Shown here piece after piece: positions 32,357-39,615 of a stretch of 39,741 nucleotides of DNA. Each line of letters opens with the position of its first letter. Position 1 is the first letter of the stretch. Made by a program: the position numbers and the translations under genes. The stretch is from an uncultured Lachnospiraceae bacterium. GTDB lineage: Bacteria > Bacillota > Clostridia > Lachnospirales > Lachnospiraceae. The stretch is from the NCBI GenBank assembly GCA_902767135.1, contig CACXGE010000004.1, positions 1 to 39,741 of the forward strand. The letters are read 5' to 3'. Under the pieces are notes generated by a model. That model was not told the origin of the DNA, made no database searches, and saw nothing but the letters and a program-made list of their open reading frames with translations.

Positions 32357-32892
32357 ATGGACAAGGTAACGAGACTTTTAAATATACGAAGGCGGATTCA
32401 CCAAAGGAAGTCATTAAGCGAATCATTGAGCCAGTGGGAATTATCTTTTCAGAATATTATTTTTATCTCAATGCGTTTATTGATGATAAGGATGAACAGG
32501 GAAAGTATATTCACAAATATGGTTACCCTGCGATTTTCCGTCTGGACAGGATTAAGTCATATAAAAAAGTTGGAGAAAAATTTCAGATTCCCTATGCCTC
32601 AAGGTTTGAAGAAGGAGAGTTTCGCAAGAGAATTCAGTTTATGTATCCGGGAAAGCTGATGAACCTTCAATTAAAGTACTATGGAAACAATCCGGAACCC
32701 ATATTGGACCGATTGCTAACAGCCAAAATTGTGAATCAAAAGGCAGATGAAACCGTTATTGAGGCAGAAGTGTATGGCAAAGGAATTGTGATGTGGTTGC
32801 TAAGTCAGGGAAGCAATATAGAGGTTATAAAACTAGATTCATTGAGACAGGAAATGAAACAAAAATTATTGGAGATGCTAGAGCGGTATTAA
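32357..32892 (+). pseudogene. Remnant of a WYL-domain transcriptional regulator
   Basis: A well-placed GGAAGGGGGG ribosome site and ATG at 32357 open a frame (MDKVTRLLNI). The recognisable protein lies in another frame from about 32380: PKEVIKRIIEPVGIIFSEYYFYLNAF and onward to 32892. This is the C-terminal WYL plus extension part of a regulator (YPAIFRLDRIKS, VIEAEVYGKGIVMWLLSQG). The N-terminal helix-turn-helix and most of the linker are missing. It looks like an internal deletion with frame change. An internal start giving a short WYL-only protein is possible but no ribosome site supports it. Confidence 0.65.
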
Positions 32893-32927
32893 AAGAATAA
32901 TAATTTCACAGTTTTTATTTCTTTTTA

Positions 32928-32953
32928 TGCTAATTTGGTATATAATATTAGCA
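32928..32953 (+). promoter_or_regulatory. Promoter with overlapping operator of the second abiE locus
   Basis: TGCTAAT and ATTAGCA form perfect 7-base arms with a 12-base spacer that contains the -10 box TATAAT (32941-32946). This position would allow the AbiEi protein, a known autorepressor in its family, to block its own promoter. Confidence 0.55.
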
Positions 32954-32970
32954 CAAAAGGAAGTGATATT

Positions 32971-33564
32971 GTGACACAAATGGAGCGGATTAAAAAACTG
33001 ATTACAACAAATGATGGAATAATTCAAACATCCCAGGTAGCTGCTGAAGGAATTTCAAAAACGGTATTATATCAGTATATAAAAGATAATGATATGCAGC
33101 AGATTTCACATGGAATTTATGCCCAAAAGGATGCTTGGGTAGATGCGATGTATTTGGTGCATCTTCGATGCGGACAGGCCGTTTTTTCCCATGAAACAGC
33201 ACTTTATTTCCACGATTTAACAGATCGGGAACCATTAGAGTATGAAATTACCGTAAGGACGGGATACAATCCTTCCAGGCTGAAAAATGATGGAATCAAG
33301 GTATACACGGTGAAAAAAGAGTTGCATGGGGAAGGAATTATATTGAGACACACGCCCTTTGGACATTTAGTTCCAGTCTACAACATGGAAAGAACAATCT
33401 GTGATATTATCAGAAATCGTAATAATACAGAAATGCAGACATTACAAGGTGCTCTGAAGGGATATGTAAAACGAAAGGATAAAAATCTACGATTACTTAT
33501 GCAGTATGCGTCAAAATTTCATATAGATAAAACTCTAAGGCAATATTTGGAGGTACTGTTATGA
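32971..33564 (+). CDS. abiEi: AbiEi-family antitoxin/transcriptional regulator, copy 2
   Basis: The 197-residue protein has the winged helix (IKKLITTNDGIIQTSQVAAEGISKTVLYQYIKDNDMQQISHGIYAQ) and the C-terminal AbiEi domain (FSHETALYFHDLTDREP, MERTICDIIRNRNN, LKGYVKRKDKNLRLL), ending RQYLEVLL like copy 1. The GTG at 32971 is taken as start because AAAGGAAG lies 7 bases upstream; the ATG at 32980 is the alternative. The stop overlaps the toxin start as ATGA. The two copies differ in most positions, so they are old paralogues or separate arrivals rather than a recent duplication. Confidence 0.85.
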   Translation: MTQMERIKKLITTNDGIIQTSQVAAEGISKTVLYQYIKDNDMQQISHGIYAQKDAWVDAMYLVHLRCGQAVFSHETALYFHDLTDREPLEYEITVRTGYNPSRLKNDGIKVYTVKKELHGEGIILRHTPFGHLVPVYNMERTICDIIRNRNNTEMQTLQGALKGYVKRKDKNLRLLMQYASKFHIDKTLRQYLEVLL

Positions 33565-33908
33565 TTAAAACAGCAAAACAGTTAAAAGACTTAATTCGTA
33601 ATTTATCAAAACAAAAGTCTGCAGATGCACAGATTTTAATGAGAAATTATATGATGGAACGTTTTTTGGAAAGAATTTCAATCTCAAAATATCAGGATAA
33701 ATTTATTCTAAAAGGTGGTATGCTAGTAGCTGCAATGGTGGGAATAGATGCTCGTGCTACTATGGATATGGATGCGACAATCAAGGGAGCAAATGTAAAT
33801 GTGGAATCGGTAGAAAGTATAATTACAGATATTCTGTCTGTTCCATTGGAGGATGATGTAAGATTTCGTATTAAACAAATTTCAGAAATAATGGATGAAG
33901 CGGAATAA
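33561..33908 (+). pseudogene. AbiEii toxin cut after its N-terminal half, copy 2
   Basis: The 115-residue frame carries the N-terminal part of an AbiEii/DUF1814 nucleotidyltransferase: the start motif (TAKQLKDLIRNLSKQ), NYMMERFLERISISKYQDKFILKGGM with the KGG motif, and ATMDMDAT with the acidic residues. It stops at TAA (33906-33908) just after FRIKQISEIMDEAE. Family members continue for about 150-200 more residues with the rest of the active site, so this is probably not an active toxin. The same frame goes on after 8 codons into an unrelated open frame at 33933. Confidence 0.7.
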
Positions 33909-33932
33909 CCAAAACTAAATCTTAAAGAGAAG

Positions 33933-34550
33933 ATGAAGTTTTGGAAAGAACATATGGAAAGCTTTGCAGGAATGTCAGAAGACGAATTTGACAAAATATC
34001 ATCCGATATTGAAGTGGATTATCAGCCCTTGGAAGGGGATGTGGTGTATGTACGAAGGAGGATAAATAAAATCCCCTGTCTGGTTGGAGATAGAGAGTTA
34101 GTATCTAAAGCTGGGGAGCAGTTGGTGTATGGTCAGGGGTCAGCAGTTCGTTTTCACTTTCGAATGGGTTCGAAGCTGGTAGATCAGTATGGAGGATATA
34201 TTCCGGTATTGTATCGAATGGAAAATTTTGCACCAGAACTAGCATCAGATCTGGTAGAAAAAGTTTTAAAGGAAGATGAACTGTGCCGGGAGTTTAACAC
34301 AAAGTCTGTTCCCTGTGTCTATGATTGTGTATCCGGAAAATACAGATATGAGAATCTGGTGCTAAGGGATACTCTAAAATCACAGTTCTTCATGAAAGAC
34401 AATTATCCGTATACAGAAAATATGAAAGAGCAGATACTGCAGGATGCTAGAGAACACTGGAAGATTAGCGGGGAGATGCATATTGAAATTACTTCTATAG
34501 TAAGAAGATTTTATAAGGTAGGAATTGCATTGGAGGATTTATGCATATAA
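33933..34550 (+). CDS. Unrecognised protein, possibly a 3' gene fragment
   Basis: The 205-residue frame has no family I can name. It is soluble and of mixed charge, with conserved-looking blocks (YQPLEGDVVYVRRRINKIPCLVGDRELV, MGSKLVDQYGGYIPVLYRMENF, SVPCVYDCVSGKYRYENLVLRDTLKSQ, ISGEMHIEITSIVRRFYKVGIALEDLCI). No good ribosome site lies before any of the first Met codons. The frame follows in phase after the cut AbiEii toxin, so the 5' part of this gene may have been lost in the same event. A clear terminator follows. It could be expressed by readthrough or reinitiation, but this is unproven. Confidence 0.5.
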   Translation: MKFWKEHMESFAGMSEDEFDKISSDIEVDYQPLEGDVVYVRRRINKIPCLVGDRELVSKAGEQLVYGQGSAVRFHFRMGSKLVDQYGGYIPVLYRMENFAPELASDLVEKVLKEDELCREFNTKSVPCVYDCVSGKYRYENLVLRDTLKSQFFMKDNYPYTENMKEQILQDAREHWKISGEMHIEITSIVRRFYKVGIALEDLCI

Positions 34551-34554
34551 GAGA

Positions 34555-34589
34555 GGGAGCCATCGCATGAAATACGGTGGCTTCCTTTT
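34555..34589 (+). terminator. Rho-independent terminator at the right edge of the accessory region
   Basis: GGGAGCCATCG pairs with CGGTGGCTTCC (11 pairs including G-T) and is followed by TTTT. It separates the plus-strand genes from the convergent DUF4317 gene. Confidence 0.75.
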
Positions 34590-34623
34590 AAAATCTCACA
34601 TCTTCTCTGTCAACATTATAAGA

Positions 34624-35874
34624 TTACACCGTAGTATTTACCCCATTTACAGCCGCATGCTCGTCCTCCTCCATAGGAATTACCAGACATTTCTGTCCAT
34701 TGATAATTTCAGAATGAATCTGGCTTACCTTTTCTGGTTTTACACGAAGGATTACGTCATAGGTTTTGGTGACAGGCACGTCGTCTTCAATGGAAACTGC
34801 TCTGGTTTCGTCCAGCTGTTGTTTCAGGTTTTCTACCTGTTCCACAAGCTGTAATCGTTCTCTTCGTTTCTCATTTGCTTCTAAGATTTTCGTGTCTACT
34901 AAGTGTCCGGCTTCTGGTACCGCCTGTCCAAAGATATCATTGTATTTCTTTTCAATTATCTCAATATTTTCTTTCGAAACACCACTGTCCGACAATACGG
35001 AAGACATTGTGGAGACAGTCATAGGAACAGGTTCCGGCTCCTTGTCTTCTTCCGGAATGGGAATCAAATCATTGATATTGGACTGAATTTCCATAAACAG
35101 TCCTTTGGCTTCCTCATCTTCCTCTCCAATCACATGTTTTACGATGCCCTGAAAGGTAAGTTTTTCCTCGGTGGCAGTGAATTTCGATGTAAGTCCCAAA
35201 CCGTTTTCTACAAGCTCATTGTGGGGAGCCTTTGGGTTTTTGGTATAAAATAAGAGGGAATGGATGTCACTGCTTCTATCCACAAAGGCAGGGAATAAAA
35301 ATCCGGTATCGGGTACTCCTACCACCCAGTCACGGATACGGGAACCAATACGGTTTTCATCTTCGCGGTAACCAAGTCCCGGCTTTGACAATGCCACCGG
35401 GCAGATGGCACAGAGCATATATTCATACACTTCTTCAGATTCATCTAATTTATTGTTGTCCGTGGTTTTTGTCATAACGTCATAGGCATCCATGAATAGA
35501 AGAATCAGGTAATTGCCTGGATAATAATAATTTTCAATGATCAAATCAAAAAATGCATCTACCAGCTCATCATTTTTTAATCCGGAAGATTTTAATCCCA
35601 TAAGAAACTGCTGTTTTCCCCCGGCTCCTTCTTCCTCTAAAGGATACTCTAAATGTAAAATATTGTTTCCCAGAGTACCGGATAAGGTTTTTTTGGCAAT
35701 TTCTAAGTATTTATGTAATTCTTCCTCTTCTAAATTTAGGAAGGTTTCTCCAAAGGTGGTGACCTTGTTCCGTTCACCATCTACGTAGCATCCGCAAAGA
35801 CGGCTGAAAGTACAGTCATCTTTTTTGAAACGTCGTTTTAATTCTAATATATCTTTTTTGTTCACATTACTCAT
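34624..35874 (-). CDS. DUF4317 domain protein
   Basis: The 416-residue product matches the DUF4317 family of Clostridia: MSNVNKKDILELKRRFKKDDCTFSRLCGCYVDGERNK at the start, RIGSRIRDWVVGVPDTGFLFPAFVDRSSDIH in the middle and a coiled-coil region before the end. It is soluble and its function is unknown. The Met at 35874 is chosen because AAAGGGGAA lies 9 bases upstream; the longer frame adds nine residues without support. It lies behind asnB on the same strand, with GC-rich tandem palindromes in the gap. Confidence 0.85.
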   Translation of the reverse strand: MSNVNKKDILELKRRFKKDDCTFSRLCGCYVDGERNKVTTFGETFLNLEEEELHKYLEIAKKTLSGTLGNNILHLEYPLEEEGAGGKQQFLMGLKSSGLKNDELVDAFFDLIIENYYYPGNYLILLFMDAYDVMTKTTDNNKLDESEEVYEYMLCAICPVALSKPGLGYREDENRIGSRIRDWVVGVPDTGFLFPAFVDRSSDIHSLLFYTKNPKAPHNELVENGLGLTSKFTATEEKLTFQGIVKHVIGEEDEEAKGLFMEIQSNINDLIPIPEEDKEPEPVPMTVSTMSSVLSDSGVSKENIEIIEKKYNDIFGQAVPEAGHLVDTKILEANEKRRERLQLVEQVENLKQQLDETRAVSIEDDVPVTKTYDVILRVKPEKVSQIHSEIINGQKCLVIPMEEDEHAAVNGVNTTV

Positions 35875-35934
35875 AATATGTTCCCCTTTCTGTATGTTCA
35901 TTATCTAAGTATAAGGGATGGGAATCCATTTTAC

Positions 35935-35978
35935 AAGGGGGATGCGACCCCCATATAAGGGGATGCGCCCCCCTATAT
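35935..35978. repeat. Two tandem 22-base GC-rich palindromes at the asnB stop
   Basis: AAGGGGGATGCGACCCCCATAT and AAGGGGATGCGCCCCCCTATAT lie head to tail. Each can fold on itself through its G and C runs. The asnB stop codon (35973-35975 on the minus strand) lies within the second unit. Confidence 0.85.
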
Positions 35979-37820
35979 GGTAATGGAATAAGATTTTAAC
36001 CATTGGTTGATTTGGATAAAGTAAGCAAGGAGTTGTGGACCGGCCATCAGCTGTCCATACCAAGGCTTGGCATAGGACATTGGTGTGTAGAGAAAATGGA
36101 AACACCGTTCTTTATCCAGAAATTGCAGAACAGGTTCGCTGTTGCTGGTTAGAATACGTAAGAACTCTTCCTTTAATAACTGTTCGTACACAGGATGATA
36201 TGTCTTTGGATAGGGACTTTTCTTTCGGAATAGAATGCTGTCTGGCAATAGCCCCCGGGCAGCATTTCGCAACAGTCCTTTTTCAGTATTCCCCATATAT
36301 TTTATGCTCCATGGCACATTGAATACATATTCTACAATCCTATGGTCGGCAAAGGGCACACGGGCTTCTAAGCTGTGATACATACTGGTTCGGTCCATTC
36401 GCTCTAATAATGTTGCCATAAACCATTTCAGGTTCAGATAAGAAAGTTCCCGTCGCCTTTTTTCTTCGGGATGTTCCCCAGGTAAGACGGGGGTTTCGGC
36501 AATGGTAGTTTCGTATGCAGCCATAGAGTAACCGTCCAAATCCAGATGTTTCCGAAGAGAAGGTTTTAAAAGCGAAGTACGGGCATCCATGTCATAACTC
36601 CAGGGAAATGCATTTCGCTCAAACATATCCTTTCGATAGAACCATGGATAGCCCCCAAAAATTTCATCGGCGCACTCTCCGGTCAAGGTTACCCGGTGTT
36701 CTTTGCTGACCTCACCACAAAAATAAAGTAAGGAGGATTCCACATCAGCCATACACGGATAGTCTCTGGCGAACATAGCAAAGGTAAGATTTCCATAAAG
36801 CTGTTCATTGCTGCATTGCAGCACATGGTGGTCTGTGTTTAAGTAGTCTGCCATTTCTAAGGCGTAGGGTAAATCCTGACTTGGCTGGAAAGAGTTAGCT
36901 TCAAAATATCGTTCATTTCCTTCAAAGTCAAAGGAATAGGTAGAAAGTGTTTTTCCTTGTTCTTTTAAGCGGTTTGCAACTACAGCGGTTACAATACTGC
37001 TGTCGAGCCCACCGGATAAAAAGGTGCAGATGGGAATATCAGATAACATCTGCATCTGAATGGCGGACTGTAAAAGATAGGAGGTTTTCTCAATGGTAGC
37101 ATCCAGGGAGTCGGTGTGCTCCATACTTTCTAACTTCCAGTAAGTATGTTCTGTCATAGAATCTTTTGTTATTTTTAAGAAGGTTCCTGGAAGAACTTCC
37201 TTTATGTTTTTGTACACTGTTTTTCCATAGGTGTGGGCAGGGCCTAAGGCAAAGAGCTGGCATAAACCCTCCTCATCCACTTTGGCTAAACTTTTATCGT
37301 AGCAAAACAAAGCCTTGATTTCAGAGCCAAAAATTAGGGCTGAGCCTTTCTTAGTAAAAAAAAGCGGCTTTACCCCCAGTCTGTCACGGCACAGGGTCAA
37401 CTGTTTTTTGTGGGTTTCCCATATGGCAAAGGCAAAGATACCGTTTAATTTGGAAAAGATATCATCCCCCCACAGGGCATAACCAAGCAGCAAAACTTCC
37501 GTATCACAGGTAGTCTGAAAGGTCAGACCCATCTGCTCCAGTTCTCTGCGAAGTGTTGTCATATTGTAGATTTCTCCATTGTAGATAATCCAATAATCCT
37601 CTGTAGGGGTTTGATAGTGCATGGGTTGACTGCCTTTGGCAAGGTCTAGAATGGACAGTCGGGTATGACTCAGCCCGCAAAAATTGTCCAAATAGGTACC
37701 GTCCTCGTCAGGCCCCCGGTGTTTCTGGGCATGATTCATTTTCTCTAAGATTGTCTGGTAGGTATCCCTATGAAAAATTAAGTTTCCTTTTGTATCAAAA
37801 AAACCGCCAATAGCGCACAT
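35973..37820 (-). CDS. asnB: Asparagine synthase (glutamine-hydrolysing)
   Basis: The enzyme makes asparagine from aspartate, ATP and glutamine. The start MCAIGGFFD gives the N-terminal nucleophile Cys2 of the glutaminase domain; SHTRLSILDLAKGSQP and YNGEIYN follow. The synthetase domain has the ATP PP-loop FLSGGLDSSIVTAV, then TGECADEIFGGYPWFY and ARVPFADHRIVEYVF. The length of 615 residues is normal. The frame extends upstream to 37952 across the repeat, but the Cys2 rule and the AAAGGAA ribosome site fix the start at 37820. It is downstream of dpaB on the same strand, but the intervening repeat makes a single transcript uncertain. Confidence 0.95.
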   Translation of the reverse strand: MCAIGGFFDTKGNLIFHRDTYQTILEKMNHAQKHRGPDEDGTYLDNFCGLSHTRLSILDLAKGSQPMHYQTPTEDYWIIYNGEIYNMTTLRRELEQMGLTFQTTCDTEVLLLGYALWGDDIFSKLNGIFAFAIWETHKKQLTLCRDRLGVKPLFFTKKGSALIFGSEIKALFCYDKSLAKVDEEGLCQLFALGPAHTYGKTVYKNIKEVLPGTFLKITKDSMTEHTYWKLESMEHTDSLDATIEKTSYLLQSAIQMQMLSDIPICTFLSGGLDSSIVTAVVANRLKEQGKTLSTYSFDFEGNERYFEANSFQPSQDLPYALEMADYLNTDHHVLQCSNEQLYGNLTFAMFARDYPCMADVESSLLYFCGEVSKEHRVTLTGECADEIFGGYPWFYRKDMFERNAFPWSYDMDARTSLLKPSLRKHLDLDGYSMAAYETTIAETPVLPGEHPEEKRRRELSYLNLKWFMATLLERMDRTSMYHSLEARVPFADHRIVEYVFNVPWSIKYMGNTEKGLLRNAARGLLPDSILFRKKSPYPKTYHPVYEQLLKEEFLRILTSNSEPVLQFLDKERCFHFLYTPMSYAKPWYGQLMAGPQLLAYFIQINQWLKSYSITI

Positions 37821-37850
37821 GGGCTTAGGTTCCTTTCTTTTTTGATTTAT

Positions 37851-37986
37851 TGTAACTGATTCAGTACAGGTCTTAACATTTACTGCTGAGACCGTAGAAA
37901 ATGCAAATTTTACAAAAATGGGACAATGATGCATTTGTCTGCATTGCCACATTTACGTATCTGTTCCGTAGTTCTGAACAGATACA
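37851..37986 (+). mobile_element. Full copy of the three-stem-loop MITE-like repeat with target duplication
   Basis: 136 bases. The left end TGTAACTGATTCAG and right end read inward TGTATCTGTTCAG are inverted repeats. Stem-loop 1 is GGTCTTAAC/GCTGAGACC around ATTTACT (37869-37893), stem-loop 2 is a weaker CAATG/CATTG fold (37924-37946), and stem-loop 3 is GTATCTGTTC/GAACAGATAC (37957-37985). The flanks are a perfect direct duplication, ATTTAT (37845-37850 and 37987-37992). It lies one base after the dpaB stop codon in the gap before asnB. Confidence 0.82.
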
Positions 37987-37993
37987 ATTTATT

Positions 37994-38572
37994 TTAGCGT
38001 ATGACTGGTTGAATTTGCTTACCTTGTAGTGCTTCTTTTATGGAAGGTATCAGTAAATCCAAATGTGCAATCATGGAGTTTGGTTTCTTGTCTGGTGCAT
38101 CCTGGCCAAATGGGACAAAGAAAATATGCTTGGTATTCATTAAGAGACCAATGTTTTTGAAATTCATTCCCAGGGCATCGTTGGTGGAAATAGAGATAAG
38201 TAAAGGTTTTTCATTGCGAAGGTGTGCTTTGGCTGCCATTAGAACAGGACTGTCGGTAATGCCGTTGGCAAGTTTTGCGATGGAATTACCAGTACAGGGC
38301 ATGATTATCAATAAGTCTAAGAAACCGCCTGGCCCGATAGGCTCTGCAGTTTCAATAGAAGTGATGGCCGCCCTTTCACAGATTGTTTCAATTTCCTTCT
38401 GAAAATCACAGGCATCTCCAAACCGACTGTTAATCTTTTGGGCCTGAAAAGAAAGAATAGGGTATAACTGGCATCCTTCCTTCATTAAGTGCTCCAGCTC
38501 TTTTATGGCTGCCTTGTAGGTGCAAAAAGAACCGGTGAATGCAATACCAATTTTTAGACCTTGTAGCGTCAT
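37994..38572 (-). CDS. dpaB: Dipicolinate synthase subunit B
   Basis: DpaB (SpoVFB) is the flavoprotein subunit of dipicolinate synthase, which makes the spore-core chelator dipicolinic acid from dihydrodipicolinate in the mother cell. The 192-residue protein has the flavin-binding start LKIGIAFTGSFCTYKAAIKELEHLM, then LDLLIIMPCTGNSIAKLANGITDSPVLMAAKAHLRN and FVPFGQD. GGAGG lies before the ATG. The dpaA gene ends 47 bases upstream, the standard pairing. Confidence 0.93.
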   Translation of the reverse strand: MTLQGLKIGIAFTGSFCTYKAAIKELEHLMKEGCQLYPILSFQAQKINSRFGDACDFQKEIETICERAAITSIETAEPIGPGGFLDLLIIMPCTGNSIAKLANGITDSPVLMAAKAHLRNEKPLLISISTNDALGMNFKNIGLLMNTKHIFFVPFGQDAPDKKPNSMIAHLDLLIPSIKEALQGKQIQPVIR

Positions 38573-38619
38573 GAATTACCTCCAGATAGCTATTATATTT
38601 TTTAAATTATTTTTTATAC

Positions 38620-39513
38620 TTATAAGTTACATGATTTGTTGGATTCCGTGTTTTTTAATACAAAGTCGGTGAGGATATCAGCAGAAGAGTCGGGAGCATA
38701 TTTTCCGGGAAGAGACATACACAATTTTACATTCAGCTTCCGCTTTTTTGCATAATCTAAATCCATACCGTAGGGAAAGGATGCAATTTCATAAATCCAG
38801 GCTTTGGGAGAAACCAGGTCTAAGATATGGTTTGGCAGGACCTTGGCAGGGATGGTATTGACAATCATAGGATACCCAGGAATGATTTTCTTTAGATTTG
38901 ACAGTGGTTCTACACAGTGACCATAGCCAAAGGCTTCCATAAGGGAGGCTTGGTTTCTTGCACAGATACAGGTGCGCATTTGAAGTGCCTGGAGTTTTGC
39001 CGCCAGGGTTTTGGCACAAGTGCCGTAGCCTAGAATAAGTACCGCTTTGCCATGAAGATTTTCAGAAGTGGAGAGAATCATCTCAGCAATCAATCCTTCG
39101 GCTGTGGCAATGGAATTAAAGATGCTGATAGTTCTTTGTTCCATAAAATCAAAATACACCACATTTTTTTTCTGAAACATCTCACAAAAGTCTGGTGGAA
39201 TACAGCCCCCAAATATCTTTTGATTTGGTGTGATATGATTCCTTAAAACAGAAAGAAGCTCTAGGGATGAGAAGATGGTATTGGTTGCAATATTTAAATT
39301 CTCCCCTTTGAACATGGGTAAAGGAAAAATAATGTTTTCACTGGTTTTTAATAAGGTTAACAGATTCGGGGCGTAAAAAGAGTTTTTGGGGTTCTCCGCC
39401 ACACCGTAATGGCAGCAGTTCTCATGGTCAGACAGTTCTTCTAATATGAGTTTTTGGCGAAGGTCCCCGCCAATGACTCCATATTTATAGGGAAATCTTG
39501 AAATAAAAAACAC
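38620..39513 (-). CDS. dpaA: Dipicolinate synthase subunit A
   Basis: DpaA (SpoVFA) is the NAD(P)-binding subunit of dipicolinate synthase. The 297-residue protein has an N-terminal Rossmann-like strand (YGVIGGDLRQKLILEEL), the segment IFGGCIPPDFCEMF, a second nucleotide-binding site (AVLILGYGTCAKTLAAKLQALQMRTCICAR) and NTIPAKVLP. The only start codon in frame is the GTG at 39513, which forms part of its own GAGGTG ribosome site; six bases later an ATT codon would be perfectly spaced, so the true start deserves checking. An in-frame TAA blocks any longer form. A sporulation-type promoter lies upstream. Confidence 0.9.
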   Translation of the reverse strand: MFFISRFPYKYGVIGGDLRQKLILEELSDHENCCHYGVAENPKNSFYAPNLLTLLKTSENIIFPLPMFKGENLNIATNTIFSSLELLSVLRNHITPNQKIFGGCIPPDFCEMFQKKNVVYFDFMEQRTISIFNSIATAEGLIAEMILSTSENLHGKAVLILGYGTCAKTLAAKLQALQMRTCICARNQASLMEAFGYGHCVEPLSNLKKIIPGYPMIVNTIPAKVLPNHILDLVSPKAWIYEIASFPYGMDLDYAKKRKLNVKLCMSLPGKYAPDSSADILTDFVLKNTESNKSCNL

Positions 39514-39560
39514 CTCACAAAAATGTATCTGAATTTATATTCAACAGATAGGATTCCTTT

Positions 39561-39590
39561 TAGTGTATGCAGGCAAGTGAAAAAGTGTGT
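39561..39590 (-). promoter_or_regulatory. Candidate sporulation sigma factor (E/K type) promoter of dpaA
   Basis: On the minus strand CATACACTA (39561-39569) fits the CATAnnnTA/CATACAnT -10 consensus of mother-cell sigma factors. ACAC-containing sequence (39585-39590) sits about 15 bases upstream, as expected for the short sigma-K -35. It lies 48 bases before the start codon. Confidence 0.5.
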
Positions 39591-39615
39591 AAGAAGTGAG
39601 CCAAGGGGGAGCCAA

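Noticed and set aside
37821..37952. N-terminal extension of asparagine synthase
   Set aside because: It would be encoded by the repeat element and would remove the required N-terminal Cys.
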